From contig CAWAPS010000002.1 of assembly GCA_963783945.1 (NCBI GenBank), positions 744,001 to 808,000 on the forward strand: 64,000 nt of DNA, written 5' to 3'. Source of the DNA: CAWAPS01 sp963783945 (GTDB taxonomy: Bacteria; Actinomycetota; Acidimicrobiia; Acidimicrobiales; Palsa-688). Below, piece after piece: positions 1 to 8,435 of this stretch (its first letter is position 1; each line of letters starts with the position of its first letter). Under the pieces are notes generated by a model. The model was not told where the DNA came from, did no database searches, and saw only the letters and a program-made list of their open reading frames with translations. A program made the translations under genes and the position numbers.

Positions 1-238
1 AGCAACCCACGTGACCGCACGTCATGCACAGCCGAAGGTGAACCCAACGGCCGCCCATGCGCAGGCAGTCCTCGCATCCATCGCTCGACGGTTTCACGTC
101 GGCGACGAGCTCCATGTGCTGACAGCCGTCGGATGCCATCGATTCCCTCCTCAGTCGGTGCTCCTTGACCCCGACCGTACCAGCGAAGACCCGGCCCGTT
201 TCCTCGTAAGTTTGACCTCGGGTATTACCATCGCGCCC

Positions 239-1024
239 ATGATGGCGGCCGGGATCCGCGAGTTCTCCGGACCCGTAGAGTCGTTGGAGCTGCCGGCTCC
301 TCGGCCCCTCGGCCCCGACGAGGTCCTGATCGAGGTACACGCCTGTGACCCACTCTGCGCCGTTCAGAGATCAGGGATCATGGGCCGAACGCTTCGTAGT
401 CCCGGCCAGTCACGTCGCGGTCGTGGCCCCTACGGTCTCCTTCGAGACGGCGGCCGCCCTGCCGGTCCCCGCCCTGACTGCGGATCAAGCCCTGCGCGAT
501 GCCCTCCGGACCGGTCCGGGCGCGACTGTTCTGGTGAACGGCTCCGGTGGCGTCACTGGTGGCCTGCTCGTTCAACTCGCCGTGCACCTGGTGGCGACCG
601 TGATTGCCACCGCCAGCCCTCGCAGCGCAGGACGAATCAGCGCTGCCGGTGCTGCCTTCGTCGTCGACTACCACTCCTCCGACTGGCCGGGACAGGTGCG
701 GGCTTTCACCGGAGGCCCAGGGGTCGACCTCGCCGTCAATGCTGCCCGTGGCGGCGCCGCCCAGGCCTTGGCCGCCGTCAGGGACGGGGGCGGCCTGGCC
801 ACCATCACTTCAGATCCGCCCGAAAGCCAACGGGGTATCGCGGTGGCCGAAGTGTACGTAGCGGCGGACGGGCCGCGGCTCGCCTGGTTGGGCGGCCTTC
901 TGGATACGGGGCAGGTCGACGTTTCCGTCAGGCCGCGTTCGCCTTGAACCAAGCGGCTGATGCCCTGGATCTGGTCCATGGCGGGGCCGGGGGCGGAGCC
1001 GTGGTGCTCCGTGTGCCGGCCTAG
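239..1024 (+). pseudogene. Decayed zinc-less MDR quinone oxidoreductase
   Basis: Remnant of a medium-chain NADPH:quinone oxidoreductase. The N-terminus (ATG at 239, about 36 residues) is in one frame. The cofactor-binding middle (roughly 345-930) is in another and contains a glycine-rich segment, VLVNGSGGVTGGLL. The C-terminal tail (about 930-1024), typical of the family, returns to the first frame. The part of the GroES-like domain between residue ~38 and the segment GSWAERFVVPASH is missing, so there is an internal deletion of roughly 50 codons plus two frame changes. The final codons overlap the convergent HAD gene by 4 bp. Family assignment is firm; a functional product is unlikely. An intact paralogue-like MDR lies at 17313-18284. 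Confidence 0.75.
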
Positions 1025-1839
1025 CTCGGCAGAACGAGACGGAGCACCGCTTTGGCGAATCCGTCGTTCTCATTGGTGTCGGTCACCCGACGGGCTGCCC
1101 GCTGAACCTGGGAGTCGGCGTTACCCATGGCGATACTCAGACCCGAGTGGGCAAACATGAGCACGTCATTAGGCATGTCACCGATGGTCGCAATCTCCGT
1201 GGTCGAGAGCCCGTAGCGCTTGGCCAGATAGAGAGCCACCGAGCCTTTATTGGCGTCGGGATGGGTGACGTCGAGATAGTACGGCTGAGAGGCGGCGGCG
1301 GCCACGTGGTCTCCGAAGCGCTCGTGGGCAGCCGCCGACGCCCGCGCCACCGCGTCATGGTCGTCGCTCACGCCGACGATCTTGGCAACACCATCGGTCA
1401 GGCTCTCGAGGCTCGTCATGACCTTGGGCTGGAACTTGACCGTCCATGCCTCCCGATCGACATGGGGACCTTTCGGGTCCGGGACATACCAGTCTGCGCC
1501 CCGGTATATCCACACGGTCAGCTCGAACGACTTCATCAGGTCGGCTATCGGCACCACCAGATCCTGGGGAACGACGCGCTGCTCGATTACCGCCATCGAC
1601 CGGTCCACCAGCAGTCCCCCGTTGAACGCCGCTATCGGAGTCTCGAGGTCCAGCGGCTCCACCAGCATGGCCATTCCGCGGGGCGGCCGCCCGCTTGTGA
1701 TGGCGAAGAGGATGTCGGCTTCACGAAGCCGGCGCACGGCATCCACCGCCGCCGCAGTGAGCACCTTGTCTTGGGTCACCAGGGTGCCGTCCACGTCGGC
1801 CAGCATCAAACGGATTCGTGGCTGTCGCTCGGGAGCCAT
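1021..1839 (-). CDS. Cof-type HAD-superfamily phosphatase (encapsulin operon)
   Basis: 272-residue haloacid-dehalogenase hydrolase of the Cof/YbiV type, expected to dephosphorylate small phosphorylated metabolites in the cytosol. Motif I DVDGT has the nucleophile and acid aspartates at residues 15 and 17, motif II TSGR is at 48-51, and motif IV GDMPND at 220-225. A large C2 cap lies between motifs II and IV. It starts 15 bp after the encapsulin stop and reads in the same direction, so it is probably the last gene of the DyP-encapsulin operon. It has no visible encapsulin-loading peptide at its C-terminus (ends LRLVLPS), so it is probably not cargo. The substrate cannot be told from sequence. 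Confidence 0.88.
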   Translation of the reverse strand: MAPERQPRIRLMLADVDGTLVTQDKVLTAAAVDAVRRLREADILFAITSGRPPRGMAMLVEPLDLETPIAAFNGGLLVDRSMAVIEQRVVPQDLVVPIADLMKSFELTVWIYRGADWYVPDPKGPHVDREAWTVKFQPKVMTSLESLTDGVAKIVGVSDDHDAVARASAAAHERFGDHVAAAASQPYYLDVTHPDANKGSVALYLAKRYGLSTTEIATIGDMPNDVLMFAHSGLSIAMGNADSQVQRAARRVTDTNENDGFAKAVLRLVLPS

Positions 1840-1854
1840 TTCTCCGACTCTCGG

Positions 1855-2655
1855 CTACGGCTTCAACGCGACAGCGGCTTCTGGCGTGGCCACATAGAAG
1901 CTGAAGCTCTCCTCTAGGTAGAGGCGCACGACATCCCCGTCGTGAGAGTCGTAACCGATCGACAGGTCCTGGCCGGACTGCAGGATGAAATCCCCGCCGC
2001 GCAAGCTGAGCACGACCGCCCCGTTTACTCCCGGCGCCCACACGATCGGTCCGTCAAGAATCTTGCCCAGGTGCTCGAACAGAGGGTAGCCCCCATGCTC
2101 TGCGGTCTCCACCACCAGACGGTACTGCTCCCGCCCGAGCGCCAACCCATACGGCCCACCGACCCCTCGGTCGAGGAGTCGGGCGACCGCTCCGGCCACG
2201 CATCTCGGATACTCATCCGGGACCTCACCGAGTGCTGGTTGCTCGTACGGTGAGGCCTCGCTGATGCCCGTGATCGCCCCGGGCCACCCGTGAAACACCG
2301 CCACGTTCTCGGCCACCGCGATGTCTTGCGCCGCCTTGTCCAGCGCCTGGAGATCCGGATCCGGCGCGCCCCGATCGGCGTCACGAAGCTCGTCTCTCGA
2401 CACCTCGAAGTCGGCGCGCACTTCGACCAGGGGCAGGACGCGACGCTGCAGTCCCGATACGCCCTCGCTGAGCGGTGACCCGGTCCGGTTGGTACGCCCG
2501 AGGTTGGTAGCCGAGTACTCCCAGCCGAGCGGATCCGAGAAGTCGACCAGCTTGCGGGCGGCGAGGGCGACAGTCGAGCGGTCCCTCGCCTCGTCTTCGA
2601 GAAGCTGCCAGCCGGCGTCGCTGATGGGCGCAAGCGATCGAAGCAGGTGATTCAT
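1855..2655 (-). CDS. enc: Family 1 encapsulin shell protein (linocin/CFP29 type)
   Basis: 266-residue shell protomer with the HK97-fold encapsulin pattern from the N-terminal NHLLRSLAPISDAGW through the conserved central region to the C-terminal SFYVATPEAAVAL. The length is the usual ~265 residues. Such subunits self-assemble into a protein nanocompartment that encloses enzymes carrying a short C-terminal loading peptide. The ATG overlaps the TGA of the upstream DyP peroxidase (ATGA), giving translational coupling, and an AAGGGAG Shine-Dalgarno lies inside the end of the DyP gene. The HAD gene follows 15 bp downstream. The cargo is almost certainly the upstream peroxidase. Confidence 0.95.
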   Translation of the reverse strand: MNHLLRSLAPISDAGWQLLEDEARDRSTVALAARKLVDFSDPLGWEYSATNLGRTNRTGSPLSEGVSGLQRRVLPLVEVRADFEVSRDELRDADRGAPDPDLQALDKAAQDIAVAENVAVFHGWPGAITGISEASPYEQPALGEVPDEYPRCVAGAVARLLDRGVGGPYGLALGREQYRLVVETAEHGGYPLFEHLGKILDGPIVWAPGVNGAVVLSLRGGDFILQSGQDLSIGYDSHDGDVVRLYLEESFSFYVATPEAAVALKP

Positions 2656-3713
2656 GTCGACACTCCCTTTAGGCTGCCAATTCCCAACGATCCGTCTGTG
2701 GTGGCCGGTCCGGCCGCCGGTTCTGCGATGCGCGACGACCCCGAGTCGGGCGGAGGTGGGTCGTCGATGAAGTCAGCGGAGGGCACAAAGAACAGGTTGC
2801 CGGTCAGAGGGGTGGAGAAGTCCAGGATCCGATCGGTGTTCCCCGGGGGATTGCCCACGAACATGTTCGTCAACATCTGCTCGATGACGTCAGGGGTTCG
2901 GGCATATCCGATGAAGAACGTACCGAATTCACGGGCGCCTACCCGGCCGAACGGCATGTTGAAGCGCACGATCTGGCGCTCCTGCCCTTCCTCGTCGACG
3001 ATCGTGTTCAGAGCCACATGGGAGTTGCTCGGCTTGACGTCGTCGGACATCTCCACGTCGTTGAGCTTCGTGCGGCCGATGACCAGCCCCTGCTCCTCGA
3101 CGGACAGCTCGTCCCACGCACCGAGGTCATGAACGTACTTTTGGATGATGACGTAGCTGCCGCCGGCAAACTCGGGGTCCTCATCGCCTATCACCGCGGC
3201 GGCGAACGCGCCCCTGCCAGTCGGGTTCTCAGTGCCGTCCACAAAGCCCAGGAGGTCGCGTTCGTCGAAGTACTTGAAACCGTGGACCTCCTCGACCACC
3301 CGGGCGTGCCCTTGCAGCCGCTTTACCAGCAGGTTCGCCAGCTCGAAGCACGAATCGAGACGGTGGGCCCGAATGTGGAACAGCACGTCGCCCGGGGTGC
3401 TGACGGCGGTATGCCTGGAGCCGGCGATCTGGCGAAACGGGTGCAGGCCGGCGGGCCGCGGCTCCCCGAACAAGCGGTCCCAGAGAAGCGATCCCAGGCC
3501 GGCGACGCATGTCAGGCCGCCGTCGGGGATGCGGAAGCCCACTGACCGGGTCAGGCCACCAACGTCGGCCAGGAGGTCGCGGACCACCTCCTCGGAACCC
3601 GGATCGACGGTCAAGACCACGAAGATGGCCGCCTCGGTCAGGGGGGTGAGGATCGGTTGCGGTTCCGCGGCCGGCCCGGCCTGTACCTCGCCTGTCCCGT
3701 TGGTGCGATCCAC
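2652..3713 (-). CDS. dyp: DyP-type heme peroxidase with encapsulin-loading peptide
   Basis: 353-residue dye-decolorizing peroxidase that oxidises substrates with H2O2 through heme. The GFVDGTENP motif is at residues 156-164 (catalytic Asp159), the proximal heme His is probably His232, and the distal Arg is Arg250. The C-terminus carries DGSLGIGSLKG (340-350), the classic encapsulin cargo-loading peptide, after a Pro/Ser/Ala-rich linker. I chose the GTG at 3713 because GAGGAG lies 6 bases upstream; the reading frame stays open further upstream to 3881, but that ~56-residue extension is not peroxidase-like. First gene of the DyP-encapsulin-HAD operon; its stop overlaps the encapsulin start. Likely an oxidative-stress or lignin/dye-type compartment; the physiological substrate is unknown. 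Confidence 0.94.
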   Translation of the reverse strand: MDRTNGTGEVQAGPAAEPQPILTPLTEAAIFVVLTVDPGSEEVVRDLLADVGGLTRSVGFRIPDGGLTCVAGLGSLLWDRLFGEPRPAGLHPFRQIAGSRHTAVSTPGDVLFHIRAHRLDSCFELANLLVKRLQGHARVVEEVHGFKYFDERDLLGFVDGTENPTGRGAFAAAVIGDEDPEFAGGSYVIIQKYVHDLGAWDELSVEEQGLVIGRTKLNDVEMSDDVKPSNSHVALNTIVDEEGQERQIVRFNMPFGRVGAREFGTFFIGYARTPDVIEQMLTNMFVGNPPGNTDRILDFSTPLTGNLFFVPSADFIDDPPPPDSGSSRIAEPAAGPATTDGSLGIGSLKGVST

Positions 3714-3804
3714 CGACTTCTCCTCTATATGCGTAGCGCACCGGGCGCCAACCAAGATTCCGTGCCGTTCGGAGTTGCTATCCGGGTCGGCTGCCTGAAC
3801 CCTA

Positions 3805-4015
3805 GTGTTCGAGCGGGTGACGGCGCCCGGCCTGACGTGGGCGGACCCGGCGACGGGCGACAGCGGCGACGATAACCCCACTCATGATGGCCGCGATGCC
3901 GATGCCGATGCCGACCATCCGACCGGTCGCATCTCCCGCCCCGCTGGCAGCCGGGGCGCTCTGGAGGTTGTCGACGTCGTGCCGGCGACCGGGGTCGTGG
4001 TCGTTGCCGCGGTGG
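3805..4015 (-). pseudogene. Remnant C-terminal membrane anchor of a secreted protein
   Basis: Two frames joined by a frame change near position 3965 give a Thr-rich linker (TATAATTTTPVAGTTSTTS) followed by a single membrane helix, MVGIGIGIAAIMSGVIVAAV, and a basic tail, ARRRVRPRQ. This architecture is typical of actinobacterial secreted proteins anchored at the C-terminus, such as YcnI/CopC-like proteins. No catalytic or binding domain remains upstream, so the family is uncertain. It lies directly behind the L,D-transpeptidase tail on the same strand. Treat it as a relic. Confidence 0.35.
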
Positions 4016-4024
4016 CGGTCTCCA

Positions 4025-4234
4025 TCAAGGCGTTCCGGAAGCGGCCCCGACGATATCGATAGGAGTGCCGGCTGGCACAGGACGGAGTTGGGCCAGGTCG
4101 GGGTCGTGGAGACGGATGCAACCGTGAGAGACTCTTGCCGGATCGACGTGCACCGTAAGCGAGACCAGCAACGGGGCCAGCACAGTAAGGGCCGCTGCAG
4201 TGGGCAGAAGGCAGAAAGCAACCGTAGATCCGAA
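4025..4234 (-). pseudogene. L,D-transpeptidase (YkuD) C-terminal remnant
   Basis: An open frame without an ATG, bounded by a stop just upstream at 4235-4237 and ending with TGA at 4025-4027, encodes SHGCIRLHDPDLAQL, then VPAGTPIDI. This is the catalytic SxGCxR signature of YkuD-type L,D-transpeptidases, which make 3-3 cross-links in peptidoglycan, plus the strand that follows it. The conserved upstream part, including the HGxx histidine, is missing; instead a hydrophobic stretch precedes the motif. Only about 40 residues of the family remain, so this is a broken gene. It partly overlaps an opposite-strand surface-protein remnant. Confidence 0.6.
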
Positions 4235-4474
4235 TCAAACGGCGACGCCCCAGCTCACTGACACCTTCACGACGCAAGCGACCGAGACAGCTGCGACAAC
4301 CCCGACCACGGAGCCAGCTGCCACCTTGCAGCAACTGGCGCGCCCCCGGCAACTCCTCGGCTCATCGAACTCGGTGTGGTCGCGATTGCCGCGGGAGGCC
4401 TCCTGGTCGCCCTCGGCGGTGGCCGGCGCTACCGAGCCCGCCACTCCCGACCGCTCAAGCCACCCAAGCGCTAA
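4200..4474 (+). pseudogene. Frameshifted tail of a LAxTG sortase-anchored surface protein
   Basis: From 4200 a Thr/Ala/Pro-rich stretch (TTQATETAATTPTTEPAAT) runs in one frame to about 4320. In the -1 frame it is continued by LAATG, a Pro-rich spacer, a membrane helix (LIELGVVAIAAGGLLVALGG) and a basic tail ending at TAA 4472-4474. LAxTG plus helix plus Arg-rich tail is the cell-wall sorting signal of class E sortase substrates in high-GC actinobacteria. The globular N-terminal domain and signal peptide are absent and the frame is shifted, so this is a relic or a badly damaged gene. A sortase gene is present elsewhere in the window (39572-40312). Confidence 0.5.
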
Positions 4475-4840
4475 TCCGGCCTCCTGGATCCAGACCTCCC
4501 GCCACGATTTCAGCTCCGCTCTATACAGAGCACGCAGGGCCCGCGGGAGAACCAATCGCAGCCGGGACGGCCGCGGGGCCTGTTAGTGGGGCTGGGCCAC
4601 GCACTGGGCTCGTCCGGGACGCCCCACGCGTAGCCAATCCCGCCATGAGGGATTTCCGGGGAAAGGGCGGCCCTGGGTCCCTTACGGGCGTCCCTGACCT
4701 GTGTTCAGCCCTGACTACCATTGGCGCCGGGAGCGGATCGAGCGTGAGAAGGTATCAAAACGAATGACATCCGACCCGGCAGGGAGTCCAAACGGGCCGG
4801 CGGCGAGGGCAAAAATGAAGGCGATAACCAACCCGAGAAG
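4475..4840. other. Intergenic stretch without a recognisable gene
   Basis: About 365 bp between the surface-protein remnant and the palindromic repeat. Short open frames exist on both strands, but none has a recognisable domain, good start or family match. One minus-strand frame contains a hydrophobic run but starts inside the palindrome, so I do not call it. No riboswitch that I can name. Confidence 0.5.
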
Positions 4841-4935
4841 CGAAATCTCGTAGACATTTTGTTTTCTCGTAGTCGTTCCGCACCGTATGGCGTGCAATTT
4901 GGCGCCGAGAAAACAAAAGTACTACGAGATTTTCG
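4841..4935. repeat. Palindromic element, copy 1
   Basis: About 95 bp, AT-richer than its surroundings. The two arms (about 4841-4869 and 4903-4935) are near-perfect inverted repeats carrying TTTTGTTTTCTCG and its complement CGAGAAAACAAAA. A small apical stem, GCAC...GTGC, sits in the loop. The same element recurs at 59602-59695 and, diverged, at 39424-39519. It lies downstream of the SHOCT gene. It has no coding potential. A MITE, REP-like sequence or structured terminator are the main options. Confidence 0.75.
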
Positions 4936-4986
4936 TGCCCTTGGGCTTCACCCGGGGCGAAACGGAACAACGCCAGCCGGCGCTGC

Positions 4987-5170
4987 GGGTGCGGCCCGGC
5001 GCCGAGGGTGCCGCCGCGGCGCCGGGTGCGGCCGGGCGCCGAGGGTGCCGCCGCGGCGCCCGGTGCGGCCGGGCGCCGCGCTACAGCCGGGCGTCGGGTA
5101 CGGCCGGCCACCCGCAGCGGCGCCGGCGTGCGGCCGGGCGCCGCGCTCGCGCCCGACGCCCCGCTCCCAG
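4987..5170. repeat. GC-rich 37-bp tandem repeat
   Basis: Units beginning (g/c)GGTGCGGCC(g/c)GGCGCCG recur at 4987, 5024 and 5061 with an exact 37-bp period; the first two are nearly identical and the array then degenerates up to the end of the SHOCT gene. Almost pure G+C with GGCGCC palindromes. It sits next to the palindromic element. Long frames across it are a composition artefact. Confidence 0.75.
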
Positions 5171-5184
5171 CAGCCGCCCGGCGC

Positions 5185-5583
5185 TCAGCCAGCCAGCACC
5201 TTGGTCTTCTGCTGCTGGAACTCGTCCTCGCTGATGACCCCCCGGTCCCGAAGATCAGCCAGCTTCTGCAACTGTTCCGCCGAGTTGCCACTGCTGCCGG
5301 CGGCTTCCTGCACATATTGGCGGAACTGGGCATCCTGGGCTTTGGCTTCTTGGACACCGTGCTCGTGCATCTTGCCCCCGCGGACGATCAGGTAGAGCAA
5401 CACGCCTATAAGCGGGAAGATGATGATTCCAAGCACCCACAGCGCCTTCCCCCATCCGCCCAGATCATGGCTCCGGAAGATGTCGGAGAAGACCATGATC
5501 AGCAGCCAGATCCAGATGAAGAATAGAAAGATCCAGAGCATGGTCAAGAAGGCGTCCAGCAGCGGATAGGAGGTGCCGATCAT
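5185..5583 (-). CDS. PLDc_N/SHOCT domain membrane protein
   Basis: 132-residue small membrane protein. Two N-terminal helices (about residues 8-32 and 44-66) form a phospholipase D N-terminal-like (PLDc_N) module. After a linker comes a C-terminal SHOCT domain, about residues 102-130, with the typical LQKLADLRDRGVISEDEF pattern. SHOCT domains are short helical oligomerisation or interaction modules; no enzymatic role is known for this architecture. The ATG at 5583 has AGGAAAGG upstream. It stands alone, and its 3' side carries the tandem repeat and palindromic element. Confidence 0.85.
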   Translation of the reverse strand: MIGTSYPLLDAFLTMLWIFLFFIWIWLLIMVFSDIFRSHDLGGWGKALWVLGIIIFPLIGVLLYLIVRGGKMHEHGVQEAKAQDAQFRQYVQEAAGSSGNSAEQLQKLADLRDRGVISEDEFQQQKTKVLAG

Positions 5584-5685
5584 GTATAGAACCTTTCCTG
5601 GGCGATTGCCGACGGAGACACTAGGCGAGGGTGCACCAATTTCACAACGTTCGCGGCAAATGGTCTTCGAGGTCCGCCCAGTCCC

Positions 5686-6459
5686 TCAGTAGCCGGGAAA
5701 CGCCTGCCTTAGATCGTCGAGCGACAGTGCACCCACAACGTGGACTGACGCCGGCGTGTGGGCCGGGTCGAGCCGGCCGGCAGTCAATCGGGCAAACGCC
5801 TCCCCGCTCGTGCTGAGGCGATTCTCGGCATCGGGGTTTCGGGCTTCTTCGAGTGAAGCGCCGTCGTCACGCAGGTCGAGCACATAGCTTCGCGCCGGTT
5901 CGGTCATGTCAACCGCGAGGACGCCGGTTTTACCGATGGGCTTGGCGAAGAAACCGGCGAACAGAGGCAGCCGGTCGAGCACGAAGGGCACCATGTAGTC
6001 GTGAACGACCGCGTTACGGTCAGAGGCGACTTCCATGTCCCACGTGTGCAAACCGACTTCGCCCAGGCGCATGCCTGCGAAGAACGCGATGTTGACGGGT
6101 GCCGGCAGAAAGCCGAGATCAAGCTTCCTGTCTGCCACCACCATTTCGTCCAAGCCTTCGAATGCCTCGACGAGCCGCTCGTTGGCGGCCACGAAGTTGG
6201 ACGCCTTCTCCCCCGGTGCCATGGCGTTCCAGCTATCCCAAATGGCGGGAGCGGCGTCGAGGTCCGCCTGGCCCGTCGTCAACGTGTGCCATCCGATCTC
6301 CGCCGCGCTGCCGAGATGGCTGAGCACGTCGGCCACGGTCCACTCCGACGATCCGGACTGCGCCATGAGGGCGTCGAGATTGGATGCGGCGACGAACGTG
6401 GCCAGTTCGGCATGGGACCTTCTGAGAGCGGCGATCGCCTCTCGTGCTCCTGTTGGCAT
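5686..6459 (-). CDS. DinB/maleylpyruvate isomerase family (mycothiol-dependent) protein
   Basis: 257 residues. The N-terminal four-helix DinB-like domain shows the family's TVADVLSHLGSAAEIG segment with a potential metal-binding histidine, a second His region GEVGLHTWDMEV, and a smaller C-terminal domain. Actinobacterial members use mycothiol as co-thiol for isomerisation, transfer or detoxification reactions. The actual substrate cannot be inferred. It is divergent from the glutamine synthetase-like gene at 6522 with a ~60-bp gap that must hold both promoters. Confidence 0.8.
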   Translation of the reverse strand: MPTGAREAIAALRRSHAELATFVAASNLDALMAQSGSSEWTVADVLSHLGSAAEIGWHTLTTGQADLDAAPAIWDSWNAMAPGEKASNFVAANERLVEAFEGLDEMVVADRKLDLGFLPAPVNIAFFAGMRLGEVGLHTWDMEVASDRNAVVHDYMVPFVLDRLPLFAGFFAKPIGKTGVLAVDMTEPARSYVLDLRDDGASLEEARNPDAENRLSTSGEAFARLTAGRLDPAHTPASVHVVGALSLDDLRQAFPGY

Positions 6460-6521
6460 GCCGGTGATGTTACGGCTTCCCCTTCACTACCATCCATGCC
6501 CCGGCTGGCAGACTGGGGGCG

Positions 6522-7877
6522 ATGCAAGGCTCGGATGACACTGAACGGACCCAGCGCCTGGCCGAGCAAATGTCCGGTAGCGGGGTTGAGGCTGTCGCTA
6601 TGACGTGGGTGGACAACGCCGGCATCACCCGGGTCAAGACGGTACCGATCGGACGGCTCGTCGATGCGGAGGCCCGGGGAGTCGGGATGTCGCCAGTCTT
6701 CGATGTCTTCGTCGTCGACGATTCCGTAGCCTCCTCTCCCCGGGTCGGCGGCCCGGTGGGTGACCTGCGGCTGTTTCCCGACCTTGACCGCCTGACGCAG
6801 CTCGTCGCCCAGCCCGGTTGGGCCTGGGCCCCCGCCGACCGGTGGACACAGGAGGGCGATCCCCACCCCGGATGCCAGCGCCACTTCATCTCCGCTGTGA
6901 CTTCCAAAGCGGCCGAGAAAGCTCTCTCGTTTCAGATGGCCTTCGAGGTGGAATGGTTCGTCGGGCGCAACCAGGGGGAGGAGATCGTGCCGGCCGGCAT
7001 GGGTCCGGCCTATGGCATGACCCGCGTGGTCGAACTGGCGGATTACGGGCGCGATGTGATGTCGGCCCTCGCGGGCGAGGGAGTGCCGGTCGAGCAGTTC
7101 CATCCCGAGTACGGGCCCGGACAGCTGGAAGTGGCGGTGGGTGCCACGGATCCGGTGGCGGCTGCCGATCGGGTCGTGCTGGTCAAGGAGACCATTCGGG
7201 CCGTGTCCTTGGCCCACGGGCTCCGAGCGTCATTCGCTCCTGTTGTCGTGCCGGGCCAGGTGGGCAACGGCTGCCACTTGCACGTATCGGTTTGGTCGGG
7301 CGACCGCAACCTGTTCAGCGAAGGAAACGGTCCTCATGGCCTGACCGGCCAGGGCGAGTCGATCCTGGCCGGGTTGCTGCAACACCTGCCAGCCCTGTGC
7401 GGCATCGGGGCGCCCAGCGCCGCCAGCTATCTCCGGCTCGTGCCCGGGCGTTGGGCTGGACCGTACCAGTGCTGGGGTCGAGAGAACCGCGAGGCTGCGC
7501 TCCGGTTCATCACTGGGCCGGCCGGCTCGCAGTCAACGGCGGCGAACGCGGAGATCAAGTGTGTGGACGGCAGTGCCAACCCCTACCTGCTGGCGGGCGC
7601 GGTGGTTGCCATCGCGAGCGCGACCGTCGACAGCTCACTCCGCCTTCCCGACGAAGTCACCACCGACCCGGCGCTCCTTCCCGCCAACTCCCAGCCACCT
7701 CGCCTGCCCCAATCGCTGCCGGAATCGATCGGATACCTCGAGGGCGACACCGTCCTGACCGAGGCTTTCGACGAACGGTTGATGGAGGCCTTCCTGGCCG
7801 TCCGCCGAGCTGAGGTAGAGCTATTTTCCGGCAAGACGGACGAGGAGATAGCGGCGTCAACCCGCTGGCGGTACTGA
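6522..7877 (+). CDS. Glutamine synthetase family ligase (gamma-glutamyl ligase type)
   Basis: 451-residue glutamine synthetase fold enzyme: a beta-grasp N-terminal domain, then the catalytic domain with metal-site stretches (EVEWF, HPEYGPGQLEV), the ATP-site segment NGCHLHVSVW, and ENREAALRF and AEIKCVDGSANPYL near the C-terminus. It is shorter than GlnA-type enzymes (~470) and lacks the adenylylation loop I would expect in GlnA1. It therefore looks more like the GlnA3/GlnA4 or GlnT group, which ligate glutamate to amines. The substrate is unassigned. Start ATG 6522; an earlier start is not possible without overlapping the divergent promoter. Confidence 0.85.
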   Translation: MQGSDDTERTQRLAEQMSGSGVEAVAMTWVDNAGITRVKTVPIGRLVDAEARGVGMSPVFDVFVVDDSVASSPRVGGPVGDLRLFPDLDRLTQLVAQPGWAWAPADRWTQEGDPHPGCQRHFISAVTSKAAEKALSFQMAFEVEWFVGRNQGEEIVPAGMGPAYGMTRVVELADYGRDVMSALAGEGVPVEQFHPEYGPGQLEVAVGATDPVAAADRVVLVKETIRAVSLAHGLRASFAPVVVPGQVGNGCHLHVSVWSGDRNLFSEGNGPHGLTGQGESILAGLLQHLPALCGIGAPSAASYLRLVPGRWAGPYQCWGRENREAALRFITGPAGSQSTAANAEIKCVDGSANPYLLAGAVVAIASATVDSSLRLPDEVTTDPALLPANSQPPRLPQSLPESIGYLEGDTVLTEAFDERLMEAFLAVRRAEVELFSGKTDEEIAASTRWRY

Positions 7878-7919
7878 ACCCGCCCTGGCCGCGGACGGAG
7901 GAGCGGACGGGTCCTGCGC

Positions 7920-8435
7920 TCAGCTGAGATTGGCGGCCGAGCAACCGGTAAAGGTGGGCACCGCCTCCGTGTCCGATCCTGTCCCGACCATGACCTTCCC
8001 CGAACCGTCGTTGGCCACCCATATGTAGTAGTGCGACCCGTTCTGCGGCACGCCCTTCAACCACGGCCCCGCCGGGCTGATCAGATTCGCCCCTCTATTA
8101 GGACCGGCGTTGCTCTGATTCATCAGCGGCGCCAGCAGACTGCCGGCTGCATTCGAGCCGAGCCAGTTGTCTGTCGCTCCGGACACCTCAGGGGCGCCCC
8201 CCATCGGGTAGTTGCCCATCTCCCCCTTGTAAGCCTCGACAGCCGTCTCGACGGTCTTCAGGTCGTAACCGCACGCCGCCTCGACGCTGTTGCCGGTGAT
8301 GCCCTGGACCGCGTAGACCACCGTGGCGGCCAGCACCCCGAGGACCAGCATGACGATCAGCAGTTCGATAAGGGTGAACCCTTCGCTGCCAGCGTCGCCC
8401 CGCCCCGGGCGTCGTCGTAGCATTGATTGTCGCAT
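7920..8435 (-). CDS. Type IV prepilin-like (pseudopilin) protein
   Basis: Small secreted or pilus protein with a class III signal: a basic leader, then EG, then FTLIELLIVMLVLGVLAATVV, cleaved before Phe by prepilin peptidase. About 130 residues of soluble domain follow, with a NYP motif and two cysteines (about residues 74 and 166 of the mature-length reading) that could form a disulfide. The frame is open to 8486; I prefer ATG 8435 because the leader is then of normal length. It is a lone gene with no pil assembly neighbours in the window, facing the GS-like gene tail to tail. Confidence 0.82.
   Translation of the reverse strand: MRQSMLRRRPGRGDAGSEGFTLIELLIVMLVLGVLAATVVYAVQGITGNSVEAACGYDLKTVETAVEAYKGEMGNYPMGGAPEVSGATDNWLGSNAAGSLLAPLMNQSNAGPNRGANLISPAGPWLKGVPQNGSHYYIWVANDGSGKVMVGTGSDTEAVPTFTGCSAANLS

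Noticed and set aside
3714..3881. N-terminal extension of the DyP peroxidase
   Set aside because: The extra residues do not look like a peroxidase or a signal peptide, and a GAGGAG site with correct spacing supports GTG 3713.
4560..4740. Possible riboswitch upstream of the graveyard region
   Set aside because: I compared it by eye with c-di-AMP (ydaO) and cobalamin elements and could not match conserved cores; no intact downstream gene would use it.
4715..4897. Small minus-strand ORF with a hydrophobic run
   Set aside because: It starts inside the palindromic element, has no ribosome-binding site, and the equivalent frame at copy 3 reads quite different sequence after the palindrome.
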